A stretch of 64,000 nt of DNA from assembly GCA_964482435.1 (NCBI GenBank), contig CAYZXL010000002.1:62001-126000 (forward strand). Direction: 5' to 3'. Shown piece after piece: positions 44,173-52,918 of this stretch (position 1 is the stretch's first letter; each line of letters starts with the position of its first letter). The DNA comes from CAYZXL01 sp964482435. Its GTDB lineage: Bacteria; Auribacterota; JABMQX01. The notes beneath the pieces are model-generated. The model made no database searches, was not told the DNA's origin, and worked only from the letters and a program-made list of their open reading frames with translations. The translations under genes were made by a program, and so were the position numbers.

Positions 44173-45519
44173 CTATAGACCATAGCCGAGGCCGAAGCTT
44201 GTCAGCGTTCTTGTATCTGCAACACCGTTGCGGATGGTGAAGATTCCCGGGTGAGTTCGCTGCTCTTTTTCGGAAGCGTACTCTCTGACGAATTGGCGCG
44301 CGTTTGACTCGACCCCCACCAGGCAGTTTATTCTCGCCCCAAAGCCAACCGAATGAAGCAGCGCGATGCTCGGATTTGTCAGGTCCTGGACGGAGTAGGG
44401 GAGACCTTCCGCTTCCGCTTTGGCCAATGTCAAAAGAGCTTCCGTGTGTCCCTTGCATGTCTTGAGCGCGGGGCCAGACCAGCCGAGGGCGAGCGCGCGG
44501 TCTAAAGCTTCCAACGACGTCAGCCCCTCGTCGAGGAGGACAGGTTTGAGTCTCGCTATCGGCGAAACGTCGTAGGGATTGCTCTCCATATCGCGAGAAG
44601 TCGGCTGCTCGACGTATTTGATGGCATCGAAGGCGAGACGGGAGGACTCCCTGACCTTTGTGAGCATCTCGACGGCATATTCGGCGTTGGGGCAGATTTC
44701 GTTCGCGTCGGCGGTGAGGGCGATGGAGTCATTTTTCTCCAGTGGAAGCGTTTCAACCGCAAGCCTGTACACCTCGACAAGACGCTGGACGTCCCACGCG
44801 AGGTCGTTCCCCCGAAGCTTGACTTTCAGGCAGAAGACGCCGTCGCGGCGAATCCACTCGTCCAGGGACACGGGAAGGCCGTCTTGCGGGTCGGAATCGT
44901 CAATCTCCGATTCGCGCAACTTGTCGAGACCGCCGACGAGGTGGACAATGGGAATCGCGGGCTTGTATGTGCCGCGCAGAAAGTCCGACAGGTAACGGCC
45001 CTTATACTTGCGGCCGAGATAGGCGGAAAGGTCGTGGTCAATGAAGTCGGGGCCGTAGGCATCGTAACTGGAGATTCCGTTGACTACTCCGAAAGCATCG
45101 TGGACTGCGGCATCAGCGGCAGAGGCAGCGACGAGAGCCGCGAGGATCGGAACCTCGGCGCCCGCTTTCGCGGATTTCTCCTTGCCGAGTTGCTCGATAC
45201 GGGGTCGCGCCGACGAGAGGATTCTCAGAGGATGTCCGCGCGAGCCAACGAGGCTCTTTCCGAACTCGGCGGCGACCTCTCGCATGATACAGACTTTGGT
45301 TTGGGAGTCGAGCGGCGGCTTCGGCCACGCCCATCCTTCCGCCAAGAAAATCCCGCCCCATCCTTCGGCACTCCGGCCTCTGCCATTGCTCGCTAAACAG
45401 CGCACACGGCAAAACTCCCACGTCGAAACGACAACTGCCCCAAACTTCAACGGCGTCCTGAACGGCAGTTGCTCGAAGCTTGTCTCAATTTGCCGAACGG
45501 TAATGTCTGTACTGAGCAT
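44173..45519 (-). CDS. Enolase-superfamily enzyme (mandelate racemase/muconate lactonizing type)
   Basis: 448 residues. The capping domain (VRQIETSFEQLPFRTPLKFG) is followed by the modified barrel. CLKVKLRGNDLAWD has the KxK bases, ALTADANEICP the first metal Asp, KYVEQPTSRDM the Glu, and VLLDEGLTSLEAL the third Asp-Glu pair. ALKTCKGHTEALL has the Lys of the opposite face. Members dehydrate or epimerise carboxylate sugars and amino acid derivatives; the substrate is unknown. No signal peptide, so cytosolic. A copy of the polar 11-mer crosses it on the noncoding strand at 44393-44403. Confidence 0.85.
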   Translation of the reverse strand: MLSTDITVRQIETSFEQLPFRTPLKFGAVVVSTWEFCRVRCLASNGRGRSAEGWGGIFLAEGWAWPKPPLDSQTKVCIMREVAAEFGKSLVGSRGHPLRILSSARPRIEQLGKEKSAKAGAEVPILAALVAASAADAAVHDAFGVVNGISSYDAYGPDFIDHDLSAYLGRKYKGRYLSDFLRGTYKPAIPIVHLVGGLDKLRESEIDDSDPQDGLPVSLDEWIRRDGVFCLKVKLRGNDLAWDVQRLVEVYRLAVETLPLEKNDSIALTADANEICPNAEYAVEMLTKVRESSRLAFDAIKYVEQPTSRDMESNPYDVSPIARLKPVLLDEGLTSLEALDRALALGWSGPALKTCKGHTEALLTLAKAEAEGLPYSVQDLTNPSIALLHSVGFGARINCLVGVESNARQFVREYASEKEQRTHPGIFTIRNGVADTRTLTSFGLGYGL

Positions 45520-45694
45520 CCTTCATCCCTCAGATAAGGGGGCTGCGTCGGCCTTTTCCACGACCACGCCCAGTATAACAGGACAGCGCCGTGCATGGCA
45601 GCCAGAAATGGAGAAGCGCCGCTGCCAGCCAGACCCCGGGGACCGAGAGGGCGCGTTTGTGCCTTGGTCGTTACAATCTCCTCGGCCAGCACAT

Positions 45695-45720
45695 CTCAAC
45701 CACCAAGACACTAAGAGGCC
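45695..45720. repeat. CACCAAGACAC-type dispersed repeat
   Basis: CACCAAGACACTAAGAGG resembles a short repeat widely scattered between genes of environmental bacteria. Single copy in this window; family assignment is from memory. Confidence 0.45.
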
Positions 45721-45771
45721 CAGCCTCCTCCGCCCGAGAGTAGGGGGTTACCTGGATTCGCGTTTTTTTTC

Positions 45772-45800
45772 TTGACACGGCGAGCCGCTGTGGTGAATAT
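45772..45800 (+). promoter_or_regulatory. Candidate promoter of the CsgG-like gene
   Basis: TTGACA (45772-45777), preceded by an eight-base T run and followed after 17 bp by GAATAT (a TATAAC lies three bases further). If used, the leader would be about 320 nt long. Confidence 0.4.
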
Positions 45801-46129
45801 AACGCTTGAGAAGTAGTGTAACCGGGTGAAGTAGCCAGTTGTGTCTTGGGGAAAACCGGGGCACGACAGTAGTACCAGGGGGGTTCCATCGTGAAGATGA
45901 ACCAGTTCCGCCATCCAATCCCTTCATCCGCGTCCTTGCGTTCATTCACATCTCTCCCGCTTCGGGCGGGACTGCGTCTTTCGTCGGGTCCTTGTCCTGT
46001 AAGCAAACGGGAGCGGCGCGGGTCCTGTGGTGAACTCGACGGTGGCGCGCGGAATGCGAGAACTGAGGCTTGGTACCTGACTTGAACACCTGAGACCGGA
46101 AGAGACAACAAAATGGGAGGAAGCACATC

Positions 46130-47446
46130 ATGAAAGCCGCATGGTCACTCTTGGTGCTTGCGCTGTTCGGTGTAACCGGAGGCCAAGGGCAGGAAGCCCT
46201 GGTTGGCCGTCCAGTGTCCCGCGGTACCGTCGTAAGAGAACCCATCGAGGCCCTGCCGAGGCCCAGGGTTGCCGTAATGAGCTTTGAAAACAGGTCGGGA
46301 GCGTATTACGAGGTAAGTCACCAGGGTACCGTGATTCAAGTCGCCACCCCGGGGTCCCCGGTGGGGCCAGCGCTGCCGCGACAGGTGGTCAGCGACGTCA
46401 TCGGTGAAGGAATGAGCGCTGAGCTTGAACACGCTCTCCAACAAACGGGAGCTTTCGAGTTAGTGGATCTCGAGACCATTCGCCTTCTCGGTGAGACCGT
46501 GGGAGAGCTTGGGGTTGATTTCTTTGTGAAGGGCACAATCACAAGCTTCATGCGCGGTGAATTCAGCACGGCAGGCGCCATCGGACGTAACCTGCCGCGG
46601 CGATTCAGTCGTCCGGCAGCCATTGACCCGACCGTCGGCCCGGGAAACATCTTTGCGAGCATGTTTGCGGATCAGGCTCTTGGTCTCGGTGTGGACAAAG
46701 CGCACCTGAGCATGGTGGTCCAGATCACCAGAGGATCGGGGGCGAGAAGAGGCACGTTTGTTGGGGATGGCATTCGCGTGGAGGCGTCGCCCACGGACCT
46801 ACAGGCAGCCTTGGCGGGTGAATTCGGACGCACCCTTGCGGATTGGGGCGTGCAGTACCAGACGCCGGTCGGCGAAGCAATACGAGCGTGTCTGATTAAG
46901 GCCGCTGATAGGATCGCGACACACACCTGGGATGAATGGCGGCGGGAATGGGCACGCAGAGAACGGCAGTCGGCCGTAGAGCAGCCCGGCGAGGCGCCGT
47001 CACCGGAAGAAACGCCCGCGGCACCATCGAAAGCAGCTGCGCAACCGACAAAAGTGATAGTCAAAGCTGAGAATGCTGTTGTCCGAGAGCGACCGGACGC
47101 GAACAGCCCGCAGATAGCGACTTTCCGAAAAGGCACGGAATTCGAGAAGCTTGACGTTTCCACACAGTGGACGAAGGTCAAGTTTGGCCCTCTCGAGGGA
47201 TGGGTGATAACAGCAGACCTCGAACCTGTCCCCATTCGCGAACCCGAAATGGTCATTATTCGTGAGCGTCCCGAGCCCGATAGCCCCGAACTCGCAAGGG
47301 TCCGAAAGGGCACGCCTCTCGAGAGGAGAGGCGCCCTTGGGGACTGGATTAACGTCAAGCTTGGCAGCCTTGAGGGCTGGGTTCTTGCAGCAGATCTGGG
47401 CGTTACGGCGCCCACGCAAGAAAGCCCCACGGAACCGGGGCAGTGA
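46130..47446 (+). CDS. Exported CsgG-like protein with two SH3b domains
   Basis: 438 residues, signal peptide SLLVLALFGVTGGQGQ. Residues ~40-260 resemble the CsgG outer-membrane secretin-like fold (RVAVMSFENRSGAYY, VVSDVIGEGMSAELEHALQQTGAFELVDLE, GVDFFVKGTITSF). A Pro/Glu/Ala-rich linker (~285-305) leads to two SH3b repeats (VVRERPDANSPQIATFRKG, VIIRERPEPDSPELARVRKG, each ending in EGWV). In curli systems CsgG forms the export pore; without curli genes here a general envelope-sensor or surface role is more cautious. It is followed 76 bp later by the M23 peptidase. Confidence 0.78.
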   Translation: MKAAWSLLVLALFGVTGGQGQEALVGRPVSRGTVVREPIEALPRPRVAVMSFENRSGAYYEVSHQGTVIQVATPGSPVGPALPRQVVSDVIGEGMSAELEHALQQTGAFELVDLETIRLLGETVGELGVDFFVKGTITSFMRGEFSTAGAIGRNLPRRFSRPAAIDPTVGPGNIFASMFADQALGLGVDKAHLSMVVQITRGSGARRGTFVGDGIRVEASPTDLQAALAGEFGRTLADWGVQYQTPVGEAIRACLIKAADRIATHTWDEWRREWARRERQSAVEQPGEAPSPEETPAAPSKAAAQPTKVIVKAENAVVRERPDANSPQIATFRKGTEFEKLDVSTQWTKVKFGPLEGWVITADLEPVPIREPEMVIIRERPEPDSPELARVRKGTPLERRGALGDWINVKLGSLEGWVLAADLGVTAPTQESPTEPGQ

Positions 47447-47522
47447 GAGTAATAAGGCCAAGCACGCGGAACGGCCGCAGTTACGGGCGCCGGCGCGGAG
47501 CCAACCGAAAGGAGAAACAGCA

Positions 47523-49928
47523 ATGAGGCTGTCAAGGGTATATGCCTTCAGCAGGGCCGCACTGTCGTTGGCTTTTGGAGCGACGGCTGGGGCCCAGTGC
47601 GACGCGGACGAAAAGGACAAGCCTGCGGCGTCCCTCTTGGGTTCTGATGTTCCATCTGTGTCTTTTAGCTGGCCCGTGAACCAAAGTGCTACCATCTACC
47701 AGGATTACTCAGCGTATGATCAGGTCCCTCAGTGGTTCCCGAACAAGTACCACACGGGGATTGACCTTGGGACCGCGAACAGGTCAGTCCTGGCTGCAGC
47801 CAGCGGCTTCGTGCAGAGCGTGCGCTACGATGATGGTTCCGGCACGGGTTGGGGGAACGCCATCATGCTGCGTCACGACGGGGGGCTGTACAGCCTGTAC
47901 GCGCACTTGGCAAGCTTCTCTGGAACACTTACGCCCGAGCAGTACGTCAGCAGCGGCACACAGCTTGGAGTAATGGGCGATACCGGGGCCGCCACAGGCG
48001 TGCACCTTCATTTCGAGATCAAACCGGACAGCATGCGGGGGCCAGGCTACACGGAGGACGTGCCCGACGGGTACGGCTACACGGACCCCCGTGTGCACAT
48101 CTACCCCATCGGGGACACACCAATTACCCCCGTCGTTGTCAAAGTTGTCACCTCGCCCTACGTCAACGTCCGCTCTGGCCCCGCGATGACCGGCCAAGCG
48201 GCCACCACGTACGCCAAGTTGACGGAGATCCTGACTGGCCAGAGCTTCGTCGCGTTTGCCAGGAGCGGGGACTGGCGCAAGATCTACATGCCCAATGCAA
48301 AGGGGCCCGTGTCGGGGTGGGCGGTCAGCACCTGGGGCGGGGATGTTTACCTGTCGGAGGACCCCGCGATCGGGCAGGTGGAGGTAAGGGACACGGGGGC
48401 TTCCGGTCTCAGGGTCCGAAGAGACGCTGGCACCGACCCTATCGAGACGGTGAAGGCCAGGGACAAGGCGACAACGATGAAGGTCTGGGATGGACAAAGG
48501 TTCGCGGCACTGGACAAGAAAATAGGGACGGACGGCTTCATGTGGTACAAGATCAATCTGCCCAGGGTTGCCGACCAAGGCGAGGGTTGGGTCAGGGAGG
48601 ATTACGTAGACCACTTCCCTCCGTCAGACAACCTTCCTGTCGTCAACGCGTTGAATGTTAACCCCGACTCGCTTACTTTGGGCGGTTCGTTCACCATTTC
48701 CTACAGCGTCTCAGACGACGTCGGTCTAAACCAAACGGAGTTATGGCGAACAAGTGACATTGGTGGGGCTCCCAATCCAGACTGGCCAAATAATCCTATC
48801 GACTGGAGTCCTCTTTCTGGAGAAAGGAGCTATTCAGGTTCGTTCCAAGACTCATCGCACCCTTCACCAGGCATCTATTGGTACGGGCTGCACGTTCTGG
48901 ACGACCACGACTGGAACGATGAGCAGAACTCGAGGACCGGGGGTCTACCCGGGGATTTTGGTCCGATCCGGGTCCAGGTGCTCCCGCCGACTGGCTCTCT
49001 GACGGTGACGATCAACCCAGCGGAAGTGCGTAGTTCTGCTCGGTGGAGGCTGACGAGCGGTCCAGACACGACCTGGAAGCACAGCGGGGAGACGATTTCC
49101 AACATTCCTTTTGGTGGGCCTTATACCTTGACCTTTACCGATGTCTCCGGGTGGAGGAAGCCTGACGACACGAGTGTGTCCATCGCCGAGGGAGCCAATT
49201 CCGAAAGCGGGATTTACAGAGACATCGCCCCTCCGGTGATTAGCCTGCTGGGCGACAATCCCATGGTCCTGGATGTGGGCGCACCGTACGGCGAGCCGGG
49301 GTACACGGCTACGGACAACTGCGACGGAGACATCACCGCAAACGTCCTGGTCGCCGGTTCGGTGAACAACACCGTCCTGGGGAGCTATACGCTGCACTAC
49401 AACGTCGGCGACTCCAGCGGCAATCCCGCCGAAGAAAAGACCAGGACGGTCAGGGTCGTGGACACAACCGCCCCCGCAATCACCTTGCTTGGGGATAATC
49501 CAATGACCCTCGAGGTGGGAACTCCCTACACCGAACCCGGCTCCATCGCCACCGACAATTACGACGGCGACATTACTGCCAACGTCGTCGTCACCGGTTC
49601 CGTGGACCACACCACTTTGGGCACCTACACCCTGCGCTACAACGTCACCGATTCCAGCGGAAATCCCGCAGAAGAGAAGACCAGGACCGTCAGCGTGGTT
49701 GAGACGAGACCCTTCGAACTCCTTGAGGTCAAAATCCCAGCCGAAGGCACGATTCAACTTACCTGGACCAGCCGCCCTGGTGCCACTTACACCGTTTGGT
49801 CATGCGGGGACCTGTGTGCAGGCCCGTGGACGGAGGAGGCAACGATTGCTTCTCAGGGCGACTCGACCGAATGGACAGACCCTGAAGCGGCTTGCACGTG
49901 CAAGTTCTACAGAATCGAACTGAAGTGA
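47523..49928 (+). CDS. M23 peptidase with SH3 and Ig-like DUF5011 repeats
   Basis: 801 residues from the ATG at 47523 (GAAAGGAG upstream); the frame is open further 5' but that DNA codes the CsgG-like protein. A signal peptide (VYAFSRAALSLAFGATAGAQ) precedes the M23 domain. The zinc ligands are in PNKYHTGIDLG and HLHFEI. An SH3b domain (~200-280, VNVRSGPAMTGQAATTY) and a second SH3-like unit follow. Two ~83-residue DUF5011-type repeats share LLGDNPM, GEPGY/TEPGS, DGDITANV and YNV.DSSGNPAEEKTRTV. The product probably cuts peptidoglycan or is a cell-surface binding protein. Confidence 0.88.
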   Translation: MRLSRVYAFSRAALSLAFGATAGAQCDADEKDKPAASLLGSDVPSVSFSWPVNQSATIYQDYSAYDQVPQWFPNKYHTGIDLGTANRSVLAAASGFVQSVRYDDGSGTGWGNAIMLRHDGGLYSLYAHLASFSGTLTPEQYVSSGTQLGVMGDTGAATGVHLHFEIKPDSMRGPGYTEDVPDGYGYTDPRVHIYPIGDTPITPVVVKVVTSPYVNVRSGPAMTGQAATTYAKLTEILTGQSFVAFARSGDWRKIYMPNAKGPVSGWAVSTWGGDVYLSEDPAIGQVEVRDTGASGLRVRRDAGTDPIETVKARDKATTMKVWDGQRFAALDKKIGTDGFMWYKINLPRVADQGEGWVREDYVDHFPPSDNLPVVNALNVNPDSLTLGGSFTISYSVSDDVGLNQTELWRTSDIGGAPNPDWPNNPIDWSPLSGERSYSGSFQDSSHPSPGIYWYGLHVLDDHDWNDEQNSRTGGLPGDFGPIRVQVLPPTGSLTVTINPAEVRSSARWRLTSGPDTTWKHSGETISNIPFGGPYTLTFTDVSGWRKPDDTSVSIAEGANSESGIYRDIAPPVISLLGDNPMVLDVGAPYGEPGYTATDNCDGDITANVLVAGSVNNTVLGSYTLHYNVGDSSGNPAEEKTRTVRVVDTTAPAITLLGDNPMTLEVGTPYTEPGSIATDNYDGDITANVVVTGSVDHTTLGTYTLRYNVTDSSGNPAEEKTRTVSVVETRPFELLEVKIPAEGTIQLTWTSRPGATYTVWSCGDLCAGPWTEEATIASQGDSTEWTDPEAACTCKFYRIELK

Positions 49929-50720
49929 CCCCTGTCCACTACGGGAACGGGACATGGGTGTTTGGAGAACCGGGACATAATCCGCAGGCGGGCAGCCCCC
50001 TCCCTCCGACGCTTTGTCCACCCAGCGCGTGGACGAGGCCAACTCGCGGGGCCGTTCCGCAATGGTGAGGCAGCTCCCAGCTCTTTCTGACACACCCGGC
50101 AAGCCCCACGGCGGGGCGTCGGCGCTCTCGAGCATCCCCAAAAGTGATGATCGCAAGAAACGCCTGAAGCGCTGAAAGGGCCAAATATACTCGGCCGGCC
50201 CTGAAACGCAGTCGTCCCCATCTTACCTCTCCCAACACTCCCCGGCTAAACACGCAGAAAGAGCCACCTTGACAAAACGTTAGTTTTCATATATTATCCT
50301 ACCAGAAGTGCATCGCGGTCTTTCACTCAAATTAAACTGCCAAAATGAAAATGCCACCCGTAATCGCAAATCCCACCGGCATTTCTCCCTTTCCGCCCCA
50401 CTACGCGTCTCTCTCCGCCTGCCGTGACACCGAATCGTCTCTTCCCAGCCCTCTCCTGGGCCTTTTCCCCACAAGGCCCAATGGCCATATCTTCCTATCC
50501 CCCAGGCCATTACGCCCAACTCCTCAGGCGAAAAAAGGCCCAAAAAGGCCCACTTTTCTACCTCTCCCATTTTTTCGCAAACCGCTTCCGCGCGCTCTCC
50601 GCGTTCCCCGCAGTTTCCACTTCGTCGGAAGCAACATGTTGCCGTATGCTACCCGCTCTGGTACGATGGCGCCCGAACTCCAGGCAGCAGGCCAGACCAA
50701 AACAAAGGAGGCATGTCACC
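49929..50720. other. 790-bp gap and long cysS leader
   Basis: Between the M23 gene and cysS. The strong promoter at 50269-50297 leaves a ~415-nt leader. I see no T-box specifier or antiterminator motif (TGGNACCGCG) in it. An open frame at 50345-50740 exists but has no ribosome site and a low-complexity Pro/Arg-rich product. Confidence 0.5.
50269..50297 (+). promoter_or_regulatory. Strong sigma70-type promoter upstream of cysS
   Basis: TTGACA (50269-50274), exactly 17 bp, TATTAT (50292-50297). It is close to consensus and is directed at cysS, whose start lies 424 bp downstream. Confidence 0.65.
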
Positions 50721-52118
50721 TTGTCCCTAACATTCTATAACACCATGACCCGCAGGAAGGAGGAGTTTGTGCCTCTTCGGGAAGGGGAGGTGCGGATGTA
50801 CACTTGCGGGCCGACAGTGTACGACTACGCGCACGTCGGAAATTACCGGTCGTACATTTTCGAGGATATTCTGCGGAGGTATTTGAAGTATCGGGGCTAT
50901 CGCGTCATTCAGGTGATGAATCTCACCGACGTTGACGATAAGACGATTCGGGATTCGCGGAAAAGGGGGATTCCTCTCGCGGAGCACACTCAAAAATACA
51001 CTGACGCGTTCTTCGAGGACATTGACGTTCTAAGAATCGAGCGTGCGGAGCACTACCCTCGGGCAACTCAACACGTGAGGGAGATGATAGAGATAATATC
51101 GGGGCTGCTCGAGAAAGGGCACGCGTACAAAGGAGATGATGGGTCGGTCTATTTTCGGATTGACACCTTCGGCGACTACGGAAAGCTGGCGCACATCTCG
51201 CGCGACCTATTGAAGCCGGGGGCGACCGTCCGCCAGGACGAGTACGATAAGGAATCGGTGGGGGATTTCGCGTTGTGGAAGGCGTGGGATGAGGAGGATG
51301 GAGAGGTTTTGTGGGAGAGTCCGTTCGGGAAAGGGAGGCCCGGGTGGCATATCGAATGCTCGGCGATGTCAATGAAGTATTTAGGCGAGACGTTTGACAT
51401 CCACACCGGAGGCGTGGACAACATTTTTCCCCACCACGAGAACGAGATTGCTCAGTCGGAAGCGTACACCGGAAAGCAGTTCGTCCGGTACTGGCTTCAT
51501 GCGGCGCACTTGGTCGTCGAGGGGCGGAAGATGTCGAAGTCCCTGGGGAATTTTTACACGCTCCGGGACATCCTGGGTAAAGGCTACACCGGTCGGCAGA
51601 TGAGGTATTTGCTGATGAGCTGCCACTACCGGCAGCAGCTCAATTTCACGTTCGAGGGCTTGGAGGCAGCAAAGAACGGTCTCCAGAGGATTGACGATTT
51701 TCTGACGAGGCTCGACGATGTGGATTCGATGGAAGAACGATCGGCCGTGTCGGCCGTGGTCGAGATGGCCAGACGGGCTTTCATCTCGGCGATGGACGAT
51801 GACCTGAACATTTCTCCCGCGCTGGGCTGCCTTTTCGACCTGATTCGCTGGGGAAATCAGCAAATAGATGAGCGATTGCTCGGGAAAGCGGGAGCAACGC
51901 AGTTGAGCTCGTTCTTTGAGGAGGTTGATGCGGTGTTGGGGCTGCTTCCCGCAAAGGCGGAGGTTAGCCCGGAGGTGGCGAGGCTCGCCGACGAAAGAGA
52001 GAACGCGCGAAAGGCGAAGAACTGGGCGCTTGCGGATGAAATCCGCCGGAAGGTTCGGGAAATGGGATATGCGCTGGAAGACACCCCGAAGGGCGTTCGG
52101 ATAAAGAGGATTCGGTGA
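50721..52118 (+). CDS. cysS: Cysteinyl-tRNA synthetase
   Basis: 465 residues from a TTG start at 50721 with AAAGGAGG ten bases upstream; this gives the usual opening SLTFYNTMTRRKEEFVPL. The zinc Cys and HIGH-like motif are in MYTCGPTVYDYAHVGNYR. Later zinc ligands are in GRPGWHIECSAMS and HTGGVDNIFPHHENEIAQSEA. The KMSKS motif is in EGRKMSKSLGNF. It charges tRNA-Cys in the cytosol. tmk begins seven bases after its stop, so the two form an operon. Confidence 0.95.
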   Translation: MSLTFYNTMTRRKEEFVPLREGEVRMYTCGPTVYDYAHVGNYRSYIFEDILRRYLKYRGYRVIQVMNLTDVDDKTIRDSRKRGIPLAEHTQKYTDAFFEDIDVLRIERAEHYPRATQHVREMIEIISGLLEKGHAYKGDDGSVYFRIDTFGDYGKLAHISRDLLKPGATVRQDEYDKESVGDFALWKAWDEEDGEVLWESPFGKGRPGWHIECSAMSMKYLGETFDIHTGGVDNIFPHHENEIAQSEAYTGKQFVRYWLHAAHLVVEGRKMSKSLGNFYTLRDILGKGYTGRQMRYLLMSCHYRQQLNFTFEGLEAAKNGLQRIDDFLTRLDDVDSMEERSAVSAVVEMARRAFISAMDDDLNISPALGCLFDLIRWGNQQIDERLLGKAGATQLSSFFEEVDAVLGLLPAKAEVSPEVARLADERENARKAKNWALADEIRRKVREMGYALEDTPKGVRIKRIR

Positions 52119-52125
52119 GGGGAAC

Positions 52126-52776
52126 GTGAAAGGAAAATTCATAACATTTGAGGGACCGGAAGGAAGCGGGAAATCCAGTCAGATGGAGATGCTCCGGACA
52201 TATCTCTTGAAGAAGGAGTACGATTGCCTGAGCACTCGAGAGCCGGGCGGAACGAGCGTTGGGAATCTCATACGCGAGATTGTGCTGGATGCCCAGCGCA
52301 GGGAGATTGTTGACAGGGCGGAATTGTTTTTGATTCTTGCGGCTCGCTCCCAGCACACGGCCGAGGTGATTCTTCCCGCTCTGGACGCAGGGAAAATCGT
52401 TCTGTGTGACAGGTATAATGATTCAACGATAGCATATCAGGGACATGGAAGGGGGCTGGACTTGGAGGAGACGCGCCGGATGTGCGCGTATGCGTCGTTT
52501 GGCTTACAGCCAGACCTGACGTTTCTGCTCGACGTGGATGTGGCTGTCGGGTTGAATCGCACCAAGGAGAGGCACAGGAAGGCTGAGAGCCGAGGAACGG
52601 CGGACAGGATTGAGGAGGCGGGGATGGAATTTCATGAGAGGGTCAGGGCGGGGTATCTGGCGCTTGCGAGACAGGAGCCGCAGAGGATCATCGTGCTGGA
52701 TTCCTCGGGCGCGCTTGAGAAAGCACATCAGAAGATCGTTCGACGCGTTGAGAAACTTCTGTCGCGGCAGCGCTGA
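52126..52776 (+). CDS. tmk: Thymidylate kinase
   Basis: 216 residues, GTG start. P-loop ITFEGPEGSGKSSQ, the dTMP-site STREPGGTSVGNLIRE, and the DR motif LCDRYNDSTIAYQGHGRGL are all present, with the lid KERHRKAESRG and DRIEEAGMEFHERV. It makes dTDP from dTMP. It follows cysS almost without gap and faces rpsA convergently. Confidence 0.95.
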   Translation: MKGKFITFEGPEGSGKSSQMEMLRTYLLKKEYDCLSTREPGGTSVGNLIREIVLDAQRREIVDRAELFLILAARSQHTAEVILPALDAGKIVLCDRYNDSTIAYQGHGRGLDLEETRRMCAYASFGLQPDLTFLLDVDVAVGLNRTKERHRKAESRGTADRIEEAGMEFHERVRAGYLALARQEPQRIIVLDSSGALEKAHQKIVRRVEKLLSRQR

Positions 52777-52918
52777 AACAGCGACGAGGTTCGGTGCACA
52801 AGAACAAAGGTCAAATACACCGGCCCCCTTTTCCCCATGCATTGCCATTTGTCAATCCCGCCTCCCGTTGAAAGCAGCACGAGAACCACAAACGCCCTTC
52901 GGGCCTAGCGCGGGCGGC

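Larger units (their letters stand above)
45520..46129. other. 610-bp gap with repeat fragments
   Basis: Contains an ACCACCAAGACACTAAGAGG type repeat (45695-45720) and a CATCCGCGTCCTTGCG type fragment near 45926. A promoter candidate lies at 45772-45800. No gene is supported. Confidence 0.55.

Noticed and set aside
45737..45745. Further copy of the polar 11-mer
   Set aside because: Only GAGTAGGGG is shared; likewise GTAGGGGAG near 54083 is partial. Not counted.
49929..50268. Possible T-box or other riboswitch before cysS
   Set aside because: No TGGNACCGCG-like antiterminator or specifier loop could be found by eye here or in the leader to 50720.
50345..50740. 131-codon frame in the cysS leader
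   Set aside because: No Shine-Dalgarno sequence, Pro/Arg/Ser-rich product, overlaps the cysS start. Kept only as a possible leader ORF in the findings.
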